Below, piece after piece: positions 34,316 to 41,691 of a stretch of 64,000 nt of DNA. The stretch spans positions 1 through 64,000 of the forward strand of contig DATFJU010000016.1 in NCBI GenBank assembly GCA_035269015.1, written 5' to 3'. Both the position numbers and the translations under genes were made by a program. Numbering within the stretch: position 1 is the first letter of the stretch; every line of letters starts with the position of its first letter. The notes below the pieces were generated by a model. That model worked only from the letters and a program-made list of their open reading frames with translations, made no database searches and was not told the origin of the DNA. The stretch is from JAIPJO01 sp035269015 (lineage in GTDB: Bacteria > Patescibacteriota > Patescibacteriia > Patescibacteriales > UBA12465).

Positions 34316-36112
34316 TTATTTAATTTGAATTAATGAGTTGTTTTCTATAGATTTAGAACCGTCTATAATTATTTCATTACCAATTTTTAGCCCTGATTTG
34401 ATTTCTACTAAATTACCCTGGCTGTCACCTAAAGTCACTATTTGTTTTTTAGCAGTTAATTCATTATTTTCATTAAGTTTTACTAGATAAACATAGTTTT
34501 CAGTTTGAGTTATGGTTAAAGCTTCTAAAGGAATCATAATAACCCCACTTTTAACAGAGTTTTTATTATTTTTTTTAATCATCACATCTACAAAAGTTCC
34601 GGGAATTAATTTTTTATTTTTATTATCTACTAATATTTCTACTTCTACTTTTTTAGTTTGTTCGTTAGCACTAGGGGCAATATTAGTAATCTTTGCTTTT
34701 ATATCTTGATTAATAATTACTTCTTGCCCTAAGTTAATTTGATATATATCTTCAGATGGTAAATTAATTACCACTTTAACGTTATTAGTTTGAGAAATGC
34801 TAGCAATTACTTGCCCAGGATTTAATTCTGCACCGACTTCCACATTTTTTGAAGTAATTTGTCCTGATATAGGAGCACTAATAATTAAATCAGCTAACTG
34901 TTCTTGAGACAAGTTTAGTTGTCCTAGAGCTGAGTCAACCTGTGACTGAGCCGAAAGTATTTGTTGTTTTTTAGATTCCCTTGCAGAATTTAGACTTACT
35001 AAAGCATTGTTATATGATATCTCAGCATTATTTAATTGATTCTGTGTCCCCTGAATGTTGTTTTTTAAAGCAATACGTTCTTTTTCTTGACTTAATTCAA
35101 TAGTGCTTAAATTATTTAAAGTATTTTCTGCTGATTGCAGTGAACTGTTAACAGTGTTATATAATCTAGAAAACTTTTCTTGTTCTGCATTTAAGGCGCT
35201 TTGTGGAAAATTGCTACTAGAGACAGTATTATCTAAAACAATAATTGTTTCATTGGTTAGAGTTTTAGTTTCTCTAAGCAAATCAATTATTTTTTCTAGC
35301 CTTTCTTCAATGTTTTGACTTTCAACCGGTTCATCTTTTAAGTTATTATAAGTGCTTTTAGTGTTTTTATAAGTATTTTTAACTTTAACTAAAGCTGAAT
35401 AGCTTTTAGCACTAAGAGTTGCTTTAATTTCTTCAAGTCGTGGACCTGGCTCAGCGCCAATAATATAGTTAACGTCTTCTAAAGCATCTTTAACAGTTTG
35501 TAGATAGTTACTATAAGAAATAACAGCGCTGTTTTTAGTATCAACTAGATTTTTTTCTTGTAAAGAGATGGTGCTTTCATAATTTTCTTGAGCTGACTTC
35601 AGAGAAATTTCTGCATTATTAATTGCTTCTTGAGCTTGTATTACACCTATTTCAGCTTGTTCAACATTAGATTGGGTAGTTCTTTTTACAGCTTCTAAAT
35701 TACTAAGCATATTATAGTAATTAGTTTGTGCATTCTGATAACCTGTACGTGTGGTATTGCTTTTTAAATAGGCTAAAACTTGACCAGCGTTTATTTGATC
35801 GCCTCTATCAAATGATAATGACTGTATAGTCCCTTTAGCTAAAACTGTCACATCTACCTTAGTTTCAGCATTTACAGCTCCTACAGTCTCTATATATAGA
35901 TTATTTGAGCTTGATGTAGCATTATTAATTGTCATCGTTTTTACTTCAAATAATCTTTCTTGTTCAGAATTATTTTGATTAGTGTCTTCTAGGTTATTAT
36001 TTTTTTGTTTTTGTAGGGCACCATAGGCTCCATAGCCGAAAATAGCAATAATAATAACACTAGCTATTATTATAATAAGCTTTTTTTTCGGGGATTTTTT
36101 ATTTTCATTCAT
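34316..36112 (-). CDS. HlyD/RND membrane-fusion adaptor with very long coiled coil
   Basis: A 598-residue protein with an N-terminal membrane helix (12-30), a split lipoyl-like domain (AKGTIQSLSFDRGDQINAGQ and LIISAPISGQITSKNVEVGA), a beta-barrel domain and a C-terminal membrane-proximal domain. Between the lipoyl halves lies a helical hairpin of about 300 residues, longer than the 60-140 usual in AcrA-like proteins. The long hairpin may span a thick wall or reach another cell; that is inference. It is first in the efflux operon with a clear promoter upstream. Confidence 0.9.
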   Translation of the reverse strand: MNENKKSPKKKLIIIIASVIIIAIFGYGAYGALQKQKNNNLEDTNQNNSEQERLFEVKTMTINNATSSSNNLYIETVGAVNAETKVDVTVLAKGTIQSLSFDRGDQINAGQVLAYLKSNTTRTGYQNAQTNYYNMLSNLEAVKRTTQSNVEQAEIGVIQAQEAINNAEISLKSAQENYESTISLQEKNLVDTKNSAVISYSNYLQTVKDALEDVNYIIGAEPGPRLEEIKATLSAKSYSALVKVKNTYKNTKSTYNNLKDEPVESQNIEERLEKIIDLLRETKTLTNETIIVLDNTVSSSNFPQSALNAEQEKFSRLYNTVNSSLQSAENTLNNLSTIELSQEKERIALKNNIQGTQNQLNNAEISYNNALVSLNSARESKKQQILSAQSQVDSALGQLNLSQEQLADLIISAPISGQITSKNVEVGAELNPGQVIASISQTNNVKVVINLPSEDIYQINLGQEVIINQDIKAKITNIAPSANEQTKKVEVEILVDNKNKKLIPGTFVDVMIKKNNKNSVKSGVIMIPLEALTITQTENYVYLVKLNENNELTAKKQIVTLGDSQGNLVEIKSGLKIGNEIIIDGSKSIENNSLIQIK

Positions 36113-36151
36113 GTTTTCAGTTATAATAGTTTAAATTAATAAAGTTTAGCT

Positions 36152-36180
36152 ATTTTAATAAATAAATAAGTTTTTGTCAA
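36152..36180 (-). promoter_or_regulatory. Promoter of the HlyD-RND efflux operon
   Basis: On the minus strand TTGACA (36175-36180) and TAAAAT (36152-36157) are separated by 17 bases. The start falls near 36145, 33 bases before the adaptor ATG. It lies downstream of the terminator of the RNA at 36246-36526, so the efflux operon is an independent unit. Confidence 0.7.
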
Positions 36181-36245
36181 TCCCTGTTTACTTATAAAAA
36201 GCATATAATTTAGCTAGATAATAGTGTTAAACTAATTATATAAAT

Positions 36246-36526
36246 AAAAAAAAGAGGCCCATCGCGGGCTCCTTCATATTATAATATATAATAAATATGT
36301 GGATACCTGATGGGCCTCACTTCTAAGTTTTGTATATTCTTACTTTTTTGTAAGTTTTTAAACAACTCAGAAGTAAAGCATCGCTGATTTATGCTTTATA
36401 TTAAGCTAATTTTAGGTTTTTATTATAAAACCTTAATATTTTTATTTTTATCACCTATCAGCTTAAAGTGATATTCATAAATTAGCTCGATATTTGATTT
36501 TCAATAAACAGTTTTTCTAGTTTGTG
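36246..36526 (-). ncRNA. Unnamed structured RNA with kissing loops and own terminator
   Basis: About 280 bases without a plausible gene, read on the minus strand. Helices in plus coordinates: 36404-36411 with 36480-36487 (8 bp) enclosing hairpins 36414-36420/36427-36433 and 36449-36454/36468-36473; hairpin 36374-36381/36391-36398; helix 36319-36329/36364-36374 (11 bp) around 36339-36343/36350-36354; terminator stem 36254-36263/36309-36318 then eight T. Loop ATCAGC (36457-36462) is complementary to loop GCTGAT (36383-36388). The 11-bp helix has a G-U pair on the minus strand but an A-C mismatch on the plus strand, fixing the orientation. I find no RNase P, tmRNA or SRP signature. Confidence 0.7.
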
Positions 36527-36532
36527 TTAACA

Positions 36533-36561
36533 ATTATAGCATCGTTATTAAAAGGAAACAA
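36533..36561 (-). promoter_or_regulatory. Promoter of the structured RNA
   Basis: On the minus strand TATAAT (36533-36538) with TTGTTT (36556-36561) 17 bases upstream. The predicted start near 36526 precedes the first helix by about 40 bases. Confidence 0.55.
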
Positions 36562-36644
36562 GCTTTTAGTTAGTAAAAATGGTACATTCTGTATTCTTAC
36601 CTAATATTAGCGCTAAATTTGGTGCTTTGATTATGATTTAAACA

Positions 36645-36674
36645 ACTTTAGTCCAGGGTTTCCTGGACTAAAGT
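36645..36674. repeat. 13-bp-stem hairpin, copy of the tsaD 3-prime end
   Basis: ACTTTAGTCCAGG (36645-36657) pairs perfectly with 36662-36674. The first 24 bases match 36834-36857, the last codons and stop of tsaD, with one difference. The two copies flank tRNA-Cys, 189 bases apart. Confidence 0.75.
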
Positions 36675-36722
36675 ATTGTAGTTATATACAAAAAACACAA
36701 GTTATCCACAGGTTTAGGAAAA

Positions 36723-36746
36723 CAAAAAATACTCATTTTTGAGTAT
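36723..36746 (-). terminator. Intrinsic terminator after tRNA-Cys
   Basis: On the minus strand ATACTCA and TGAGTAT (36740-36746 with 36729-36735) form a 7-bp stem with an AAAA loop followed by a T run. Confidence 0.8.
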
Positions 36747-36752
36747 ATTTTG

Positions 36753-36826
36753 AGGCTCAGACCGGATTCGAACCGGTGAATAACGGTTTTGCAAACCGCA
36801 GCGTTAGACCGCTTCGCCACTGAGCC
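36753..36826 (-). tRNA. tRNA-Cys (GCA)
   Basis: Acceptor GGCTCAG/CTGAGCC, anticodon loop TTGCAAA giving GCA, T arm CCGGTTCGAATCCGG and discriminator U, as typical for Cys. CCA is not encoded. It lies 10 bases after the tsaD stop in the same direction, so it may be processed from the tsaD transcript. Confidence 0.95.
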
Positions 36827-36836
36827 TTATTGGACT

Positions 36837-37886
36837 TTAGTCCAGGTTTTCCTGGACAGAAAGCACCTTCCAAGAGTTTTTTAGCTTTGTTAATGATGCT
36901 TTGTCTTTTATTTTTTTGTTAAAAACAGAAGCTGCTGCGATCATAGCAGCATTATCTGTAGTATATTGTAAATCACTAATGAAAACTTGTAAATGCTTAT
37001 CTTGAGCTTTTTTTGTGAGCTCTTCTCTTAACTTTATATTAGCGGAAACTCCTCCAGATAGCAATACTGATTTAGCAAGATGTTTTTTAGCGGCTTTTAT
37101 GGTTTTAGTAACTAATACATCTACAATAGCTTCTTGATAGAGGTAACAATATTCATTTATGTTATTTTTCCAGTTCTTATCTTTTTTTAAACGGTATAAA
37201 AGAGAAGTTTTAAGCCCTGAAAAGGAAAAATCAAGATTATCACTGTATTTCATTGGTCTAGGAAAGTCTTTTAGACTTTGTTTTTTCTTGGATTTTTCAA
37301 ACTCTTGAGCTTTTTTAGATATAATTGGGCCTCCAGGGTAGCCCAGGGACATCATTTTAGCTCCTTTATCAAAAGCTTCACCAGCTGCATCATCTCTGGT
37401 GCTACCCAGTTTTCTATATTTAGTTGGTGACTGCATTAAAACAATGTTACTGTGTCCACCTGAGACTGTTAATATTACTGCGGGAAACTTAATATTTTTC
37501 CAATTATTAATAAAGGGAGCAAAAAGATGACCTTCTATGTGGTTTATACCGATTATTGGTATATTATTAGCGTAGGCAAGGGTTCTAGCTGTTTCTGTGC
37601 CTGTTAAAAGGGATGTTACTAGACCTGGTCCTTTAGTTACAGCAATAAGATTAATATCTTTTATGGTGCACTCTGCCTCTTTTAAAGCATTATCTATTGT
37701 TGGTAGTAGTTTATATACATGTTCTCTAGCAGCTAATTCTGGCACTACACCTCCATATTTAGCATGAAGCTTTATTTGTGATGAAATAACGTTGCTTTTT
37801 ACTTTTATTTCTTTATTTTTTTTGTTAGCAAAGACAACGCTGGCAGCGCTTTCATCACAACTTGATTCAATAGCTAAAATATTCAT
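36837..37886 (-). CDS. tsaD: tRNA N6-adenosine threonylcarbamoyltransferase TsaD
   Basis: A 349-residue ASKHA-fold protein. Seen: LAIESSCDESAASVV at the start, KYGGVVPELAAREH, GPGLVTSLLTG, the metal-binding HIEGH, VSGGHSNIVL, GEAFDKGAKMMSLGYPGGP, LSGGVSANIKLR and TDNAAMIA with the metal Asp. It transfers threonylcarbamoyl to A37 of tRNA together with TsaB and TsaE (14701-15138). The last codons form part of a repeat that occurs again beyond tRNA-Cys. Confidence 0.95.
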   Translation of the reverse strand: MNILAIESSCDESAASVVFANKKNKEIKVKSNVISSQIKLHAKYGGVVPELAAREHVYKLLPTIDNALKEAECTIKDINLIAVTKGPGLVTSLLTGTETARTLAYANNIPIIGINHIEGHLFAPFINNWKNIKFPAVILTVSGGHSNIVLMQSPTKYRKLGSTRDDAAGEAFDKGAKMMSLGYPGGPIISKKAQEFEKSKKKQSLKDFPRPMKYSDNLDFSFSGLKTSLLYRLKKDKNWKNNINEYCYLYQEAIVDVLVTKTIKAAKKHLAKSVLLSGGVSANIKLREELTKKAQDKHLQVFISDLQYTTDNAAMIAAASVFNKKIKDKASLTKLKNSWKVLSVQENLD

Positions 37887-37998
37887 ACTATTATTTACTT
37901 GACTAAAAATATAATTTTATTTATACTTATTTTCAGTACAACGTTATCATATTTATTTAAAAAAAGCCATCCCAGCGGGATGATTTTTAAATAATTTT

Positions 37999-38070
37999 GG
38001 TCCCTTCGTCTAGTGGTTAGGACACCAGATTTTCATTCTGGTAACAGGGGTTCGATTCCCCTAGGGACTA
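37999..38070 (+). tRNA. tRNA-Glu (TTC)
   Basis: Acceptor GGTCCCT pairs with AGGGACT (first pair G-U), anticodon stem CCAGA/TCTGG with loop TTTTCAT gives TTC, T arm AGGGGTTCGATTCCCCT. CCA is not encoded. A small hairpin CATCCC/GGGATG lies upstream at 37968-37982. Confidence 0.93.
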
Positions 38071-38077
38071 CACTCTA

Positions 38078-38108
38078 AACAGACATCTATATTGGTGTCT
38101 GTTTTTTT
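38078..38108 (+). terminator. Intrinsic terminator after tRNA-Glu
   Basis: AACAGACA (38078-38085) pairs with TGTCTGTT (38096-38103) and is followed by T residues. The -35 box of the redox island starts only three bases later. Confidence 0.8.
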
Positions 38109-38110
38109 AT

Positions 38111-38139
38111 TTGACAGCAAATTTCTTGAGTATTATAAT
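38111..38139 (+). promoter_or_regulatory. Perfect consensus promoter of the redox island
   Basis: TTGACA (38111-38116), 17 bases, TATAAT (38134-38139): both boxes match consensus fully, the best promoter in the window. It lies 40 bases before the ArsR-family gene. Confidence 0.85.
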
Positions 38140-38155
38140 ATCAATATAAATTGAT
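38140..38155. promoter_or_regulatory. Operator-like palindrome for the ArsR-family regulator
   Basis: ATCAAT-ATAA-ATTGAT is a perfect inverted repeat directly after the -10 box, covering the start site. ArsR/SmtB repressors bind AT-rich inverted repeats in this position in their own promoters. Strong promoter plus overlapping palindrome suggests repression that is lifted by a ligand or redox signal. Confidence 0.7.
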
Positions 38156-38178
38156 GATAGAGTAATTACTTTTTACAT

Positions 38179-38496
38179 ATGAAAACTAAATGTTATGAAA
38201 AAAAAGAGTTAACACAAAAATATCTTGATCTAGCTAGGTTTCTGAGAATCATTGGCGATAATAATCGTTTAAAGATTTTATGTTTACTTAAAGATGATGA
38301 TTTATATGTTGAGGAGTTATCTCTTAATTTAGATTTAGCCCAAAATTTAGTTTCTAGTCATTTGAAAGTTATGATAGATTTTGGTTTACTAGTTGTGAAA
38401 CAAGAAGGAAAGAAAAATTATTATAGTATTAATAATAAAATATTTAAAAAGTATAATTCATTGGTAAATAAGTTTTTAGAAAATTATAAAAGATAA
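38179..38496 (+). CDS. ArsR/SmtB-family transcriptional regulator
   Basis: A 105-residue winged-helix protein: LARFLRIIGDNNRLKILCLL, then LYVEELSLNLDLAQNLVSSH (recognition helix) and FGLLVVKQEGKKNYYSINN (wing). The metal-binding ELCVCDL box of ArsR is not present (reads DLYVEEL). Cys5 and a mid-protein Cys (ILCLL) are its only thiols, so it could be redox- or persulfide-sensing, as in BigR/SqrR relatives, though that is not shown. It is the first gene behind promoter and operator, so probably autoregulated with the redox genes. Confidence 0.88.
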   Translation: MKTKCYEKKELTQKYLDLARFLRIIGDNNRLKILCLLKDDDLYVEELSLNLDLAQNLVSSHLKVMIDFGLLVVKQEGKKNYYSINNKIFKKYNSLVNKFLENYKR

Positions 38497-38548
38497 GATA
38501 TTATTTCTTTAGGATTAAATCTATTATTAGTTTTTGTAATTTAGCAAC

Positions 38549-38773
38549 ATGTTTGAAAATATTTCTAAAAAAAATAAAAAAACATTTTTATTTTTGATGT
38601 TAGCATTTTTATTAATTTTAATTATATTGTTTTTATTTAGTATAAAACAGGAAGAAAAGAAAAATAAAGAAGAGAAACCTAGTAATACTAAAGTAGAAGT
38701 AGCGGTTTGTCCTACTTATAGTGATTTTTTGCTATTAAAGCAAAATAATTGGTATAATAATGGTAAGCTCTAG
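38549..38773 (+). pseudogene. N-terminal piece of a frameshifted periplasmic-type protein
   Basis: 74 residues: one membrane helix or signal anchor (11-31), a Lys/Glu linker, then EVAVCPTYSDFLLLKQNNWY and a stop at 38771-38773. The next frame continues with RSTAESLDLL, which reads like the natural sequel of a small substrate-binding protein (CPTYxDFL ... STAESLELL). The shift is +1 and must lie between 38739 and 38773, because the second frame is closed before that. Either a real mutation, a sequencing indel, or recoding. I read both pieces as one gene. Confidence 0.6.
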
Positions 38774-39221
38774 AAGTACTGCTGAGAGTTTAGATTTATT
38801 AGATAAAAATATTGTTGATTATGTAATATCGGGTCGTCCCCCTAAACCTCAAGAAACTGAGTATGAATATTTATATATTAATAGAAGTGGTTATTCTTTT
38901 TTAGGAACTACTTCTGCATCTTATTATGTTGATGACTTAAAAGATATAAAAATTTATACTGATTTAAAAGAAGATGATGTAGAGTTTCTTAAAAATAGTT
39001 TAAAGTTAAATAATATAACAAGAGTGGAAGATGTGTATAATAGACCTAATCCAGGTTTAGCTATAACTACTTGGGAAAATACTGATTATAGTAAAGATAG
39101 TATTGTGCATGTTTATAATAACAATAATGAGCGTTACAAATACTCCAGAACACCAATTTTGTATTGTAAAAACTGTGATAAAAAAATTGTAAATTTATTT
39201 ATAAAAACATTAAATAATTAA
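38760..39221 (+). pseudogene. C-terminal piece of the frameshifted periplasmic-type protein
   Basis: 153 residues in the +1 frame: SSRSTAESLDLLDKNIVDYV, ISGRPPKPQETEYEYLYIN, SGYSFLGTTSASYYVDDLKD and a C-terminal CKNCDKK. It overlaps the preceding piece by 14 bases and has an ATG but no ribosome site. The fold would be a periplasmic-binding-like lobe; phosphate- or anion-binding proteins have similar Ser/Thr-rich loops. The CxxC near the end fits the thiol chemistry of the neighbours. It could be translated separately only by coupling. Confidence 0.6.
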
Positions 39222-39227
39222 AGTAAT

Positions 39228-40712
39228 ATGAAAAACAACCTTTTTATTAAGAAACGAATTGTATTAGCTATTTTTGTGCTATTTTTTTCTTTATTGTCTT
39301 TTAACATAGGTGTAACTAACAACTCTGTTCTTGCAGTTAGCAGTGAAAATAATGTAGATAATTTTAGTGAAAATAATGAAGAAAATAATCATAAGCCTTG
39401 TCTTCATTTTTTCTATAAACCAGACTGTTCTCAATGTCAGTATATTAGTAGTTTTTTAGAAGAGGTTGAAAATGAATACAAGATAGAAGTAGAAAAATAT
39501 AATATTAAAGAAGAGGAAGATAAAGAGTTGTATAACTCTTTTAAATCTCGATATGGATTAATTAGCAGTGCGTACCCTGTTATATTTATTGGTGATAATT
39601 ATTTAATGGGAGACAAAGCTATTGAAAATAATTTAGAAAATGAAATAGAACGTTGTCAAAAGCATGATTGTCCTTGTCCTTTGGCGATGGTAAATTCTGG
39701 TACAGCTTCAGTTCCTCAATCTGATGAGATTACTGCGGAAGATCCAGAAGTTTTAACATTACCACTTGTAGGAGAGGTAGATTTTTCTTCAATGCCTATA
39801 TATGTAACCACTGCTATTATTGCTTTTGTTGATGGTTTTAATCCTTGTTCTTTGTGGCTCATCACTTTTTTAATAGGTATTGTAATATATAGTCGTTCAA
39901 GAAAGAAAATATTAATTGTGGGAGGAACATTTCTATTGGTAACCGGTGCTGCTTATGCTCTTTTCATGGCAGGACTTTTAAATGTTTTTGCTTATGTGGG
40001 TTATTTGTCTTGGATTCAAATAGCTGTAGCTGTGGTAGCAGGTGTTTTTGCACTAGTGAATATTAAAGATTATTTTTGGTATAAGAAAGGTGTTTCTTTT
40101 ACAATTTCTGATAAATATAAGCCAAAGATTTTTAAAAATATGCGCGGAATAATGAAGGGAGATAAATCACTTTGGCAAATGGTAGTAGGAACAACTATTT
40201 TAGCTTTAGGAGTGGTTTTAATTGAATTACCTTGTACTGCAGGCTTTCCAGTGGTTTGGACTAATATTTTAGCTCAAGGAGGTATTGAAGGTGGTGTTTT
40301 TTATTCTCTTCTAGCTTTATATATGTTAATCTATTTATTAGATGAAGTAGCAGTTCTTTTAATAGCTGCTTGGACTATGCGTGCTAGTCGTTTTGAAGAA
40401 AAGCATGGTAGGATGTTAAAGTTAATTGGGGGTATGGTTATGCTTTCACTAGCTATAGTAATGATAGTAGATCCTAACTTAATGCATAACATTAGTGGGT
40501 CTGTTATAGTTTTTGCAGGCGCTGTTGCTGCTTCTTTTTTAGTAATGTATCTTCATCGTTATATACTACCTAAACTAGGAATTAGAATTGGTAGTGAAAA
40601 AGAAATAATAGAAGAAAGGGAAGATGAGATTAAAGAAAAAAATGAAATAGAAATAAACGAAGATAATAATAATGGAGAGAAGAGTGAGAATGAAAATGAT
40701 GATGAAGAATAA
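39228..40712 (+). CDS. Thioredoxin-like domain fused to CcdA/DsbD-type membrane domain
   Basis: A 494-residue protein: signal or membrane helix at 9-27, an outer thioredoxin/glutaredoxin-like domain (55-150) with Cys67-Ser-Gln-Cys70, a cluster CQKHDCPC, and a membrane domain (190-450) of about seven helices. The CcdA cysteines are Cys207 in DGFNPCSLW and Cys336 in ELPCTAGFP, the pair that carries electrons through the membrane. The C-terminal 45 residues are highly acidic. It would take reducing power from a cytoplasmic thiol donor to the outer thioredoxin domain. It is the membrane step of the redox island. Confidence 0.85.
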   Translation: MKNNLFIKKRIVLAIFVLFFSLLSFNIGVTNNSVLAVSSENNVDNFSENNEENNHKPCLHFFYKPDCSQCQYISSFLEEVENEYKIEVEKYNIKEEEDKELYNSFKSRYGLISSAYPVIFIGDNYLMGDKAIENNLENEIERCQKHDCPCPLAMVNSGTASVPQSDEITAEDPEVLTLPLVGEVDFSSMPIYVTTAIIAFVDGFNPCSLWLITFLIGIVIYSRSRKKILIVGGTFLLVTGAAYALFMAGLLNVFAYVGYLSWIQIAVAVVAGVFALVNIKDYFWYKKGVSFTISDKYKPKIFKNMRGIMKGDKSLWQMVVGTTILALGVVLIELPCTAGFPVVWTNILAQGGIEGGVFYSLLALYMLIYLLDEVAVLLIAAWTMRASRFEEKHGRMLKLIGGMVMLSLAIVMIVDPNLMHNISGSVIVFAGAVAASFLVMYLHRYILPKLGIRIGSEKEIIEEREDEIKEKNEIEINEDNNNGEKSENENDDEE

Positions 40713-40735
40713 TTAAAAAATTAATAATTATTTAT

Positions 40736-41113
40736 ATGAGTAAAGATTTACCAACAAATTTATTGTATAACAATGATTATTCTTGGGTTAAGATTGAAGA
40801 CGATGTGGCCATTTTAGGAATAATTAAACCTGCTTGCGATAAAATAGAAGAGTTTGTATTTGTAAAATTACCAGAGAAAGGTCAGAAGATTAAAAGAGGT
40901 GAAGTCTATGCATCTTTAGAGGCCATTAAATGGAGTGGACATCTTTCTAGTCCTTTTACAGGCGAGATTATTGAAGTAAATGAAGATATCTTTGATGAAC
41001 CTAGTATTATCAATGAAGATCCTTATGGCAAGGGTTGGATAGCTAAAATTAAGTTAGCAAATAAAGAAGAAAAAGATGACCTTGTTTCAGCCGAAGAAGT
41101 TAAAGAGGTTTAG
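40736..41113 (+). CDS. GcvH-like lipoyl carrier protein
   Basis: A 125-residue protein with the glycine-cleavage H fold: YSWVKIEDDVAILGI, FVFVKLPEKGQKIKRGEVYA, SLEAIKWSGHLSSPFTGEII, with Lys65 at the lipoylation site (E-x-x-K) and SSPFTGEIIEVN after it. Length and the C-terminal DPYGKGWIAKIKL fit. No gcvP or gcvT gene occurs here, so the carrier is not part of glycine cleavage; it resembles the stand-alone lipoate-binding proteins of sulfur metabolism and stress operons. LipA and lipoate ligase genes just downstream would modify it. Confidence 0.88.
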   Translation: MSKDLPTNLLYNNDYSWVKIEDDVAILGIIKPACDKIEEFVFVKLPEKGQKIKRGEVYASLEAIKWSGHLSSPFTGEIIEVNEDIFDEPSIINEDPYGKGWIAKIKLANKEEKDDLVSAEEVKEV

Positions 41114-41165
41114 TTTAGTAATAATAAATAATAAAAATTAATTTAATAAATTAAGTAATTAACAT

Positions 41166-41645
41166 ATGTTTAAAAATAATATATTTGTATTAACCTTTTT
41201 AATTATTATCGTAGCCTTAACTGTGTCTGCTTGTTCATCAGGAGAAAATGGTAGTGATAATAAAGCAGGTGATGAAAATAAGATTAGTGGGGCTACGGTT
41301 GAGTATTTAGGTGAAAAGCCAGAAAATCCTCAAGCCAGTTTATATTTTTTCTGGGGTGATGTCTGTCCTCATTGTGCTAGTGAAAAGGTTTTTCTTAATA
41401 AGATGAAAGATAAATATCCTGATTTAGAAATTAGAATGTATGAAACTTATAATAATAGAGCCAACTCTAATGCTTTGCAAAATGTAGCTAAAGCATATAA
41501 TGCCACTGTTAGAGGTGTGCCTATGACTTTTATTGGTGATTTTGAACCTTTAGTTGGTTTTTCTTCTAGAATGGAATCTGATTTAGAAGAAAAAATTAAA
41601 TATTGTTTAAATAATGATTGTATTGATCCTGTTTCTGAATTGTAA
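41166..41645 (+). CDS. Thioredoxin-fold lipoprotein with CPHC active site
   Basis: A 159-residue protein: lipobox LTVSAC with lipidated Cys23, a flexible Gly/Ser/Asn linker, then a thioredoxin domain with Cys67-Pro-His-Cys70 (the DsbA-type motif) and the cis-Pro region VRGVPMTFIGD. Two more cysteines lie near the end (YCLNNDC). It would sit outside the membrane and accept electrons from the CcdA fusion at 39228-40712. Whether it reduces or oxidises targets is unknown; CPHC often marks oxidants, but pairing with CcdA suggests reduction. Confidence 0.88.
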   Translation: MFKNNIFVLTFLIIIVALTVSACSSGENGSDNKAGDENKISGATVEYLGEKPENPQASLYFFWGDVCPHCASEKVFLNKMKDKYPDLEIRMYETYNNRANSNALQNVAKAYNATVRGVPMTFIGDFEPLVGFSSRMESDLEEKIKYCLNNDCIDPVSEL

Positions 41646-41691
41646 TATTTTGAATAGAATTTAATAATCATAAGTTAATAATTAAAATAAT

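Noticed and set aside
36246..36526. Reading this RNA as RNase P, tmRNA, 6S or SRP RNA
   Set aside because: None of the conserved sequence landmarks of these families is present, and there is no tRNA-like end.
36702..36710. Perfect DnaA box TTATCCACA
   Set aside because: Only one clear box, no dnaA or dnaN gene, no cluster of further boxes; not enough for a replication origin.
37968..37982. Hairpin CATCCC/GGGATG between tsaD and tRNA-Glu
   Set aside because: Lies in a divergent spacer with no transcript clearly ending there; function not supportable.
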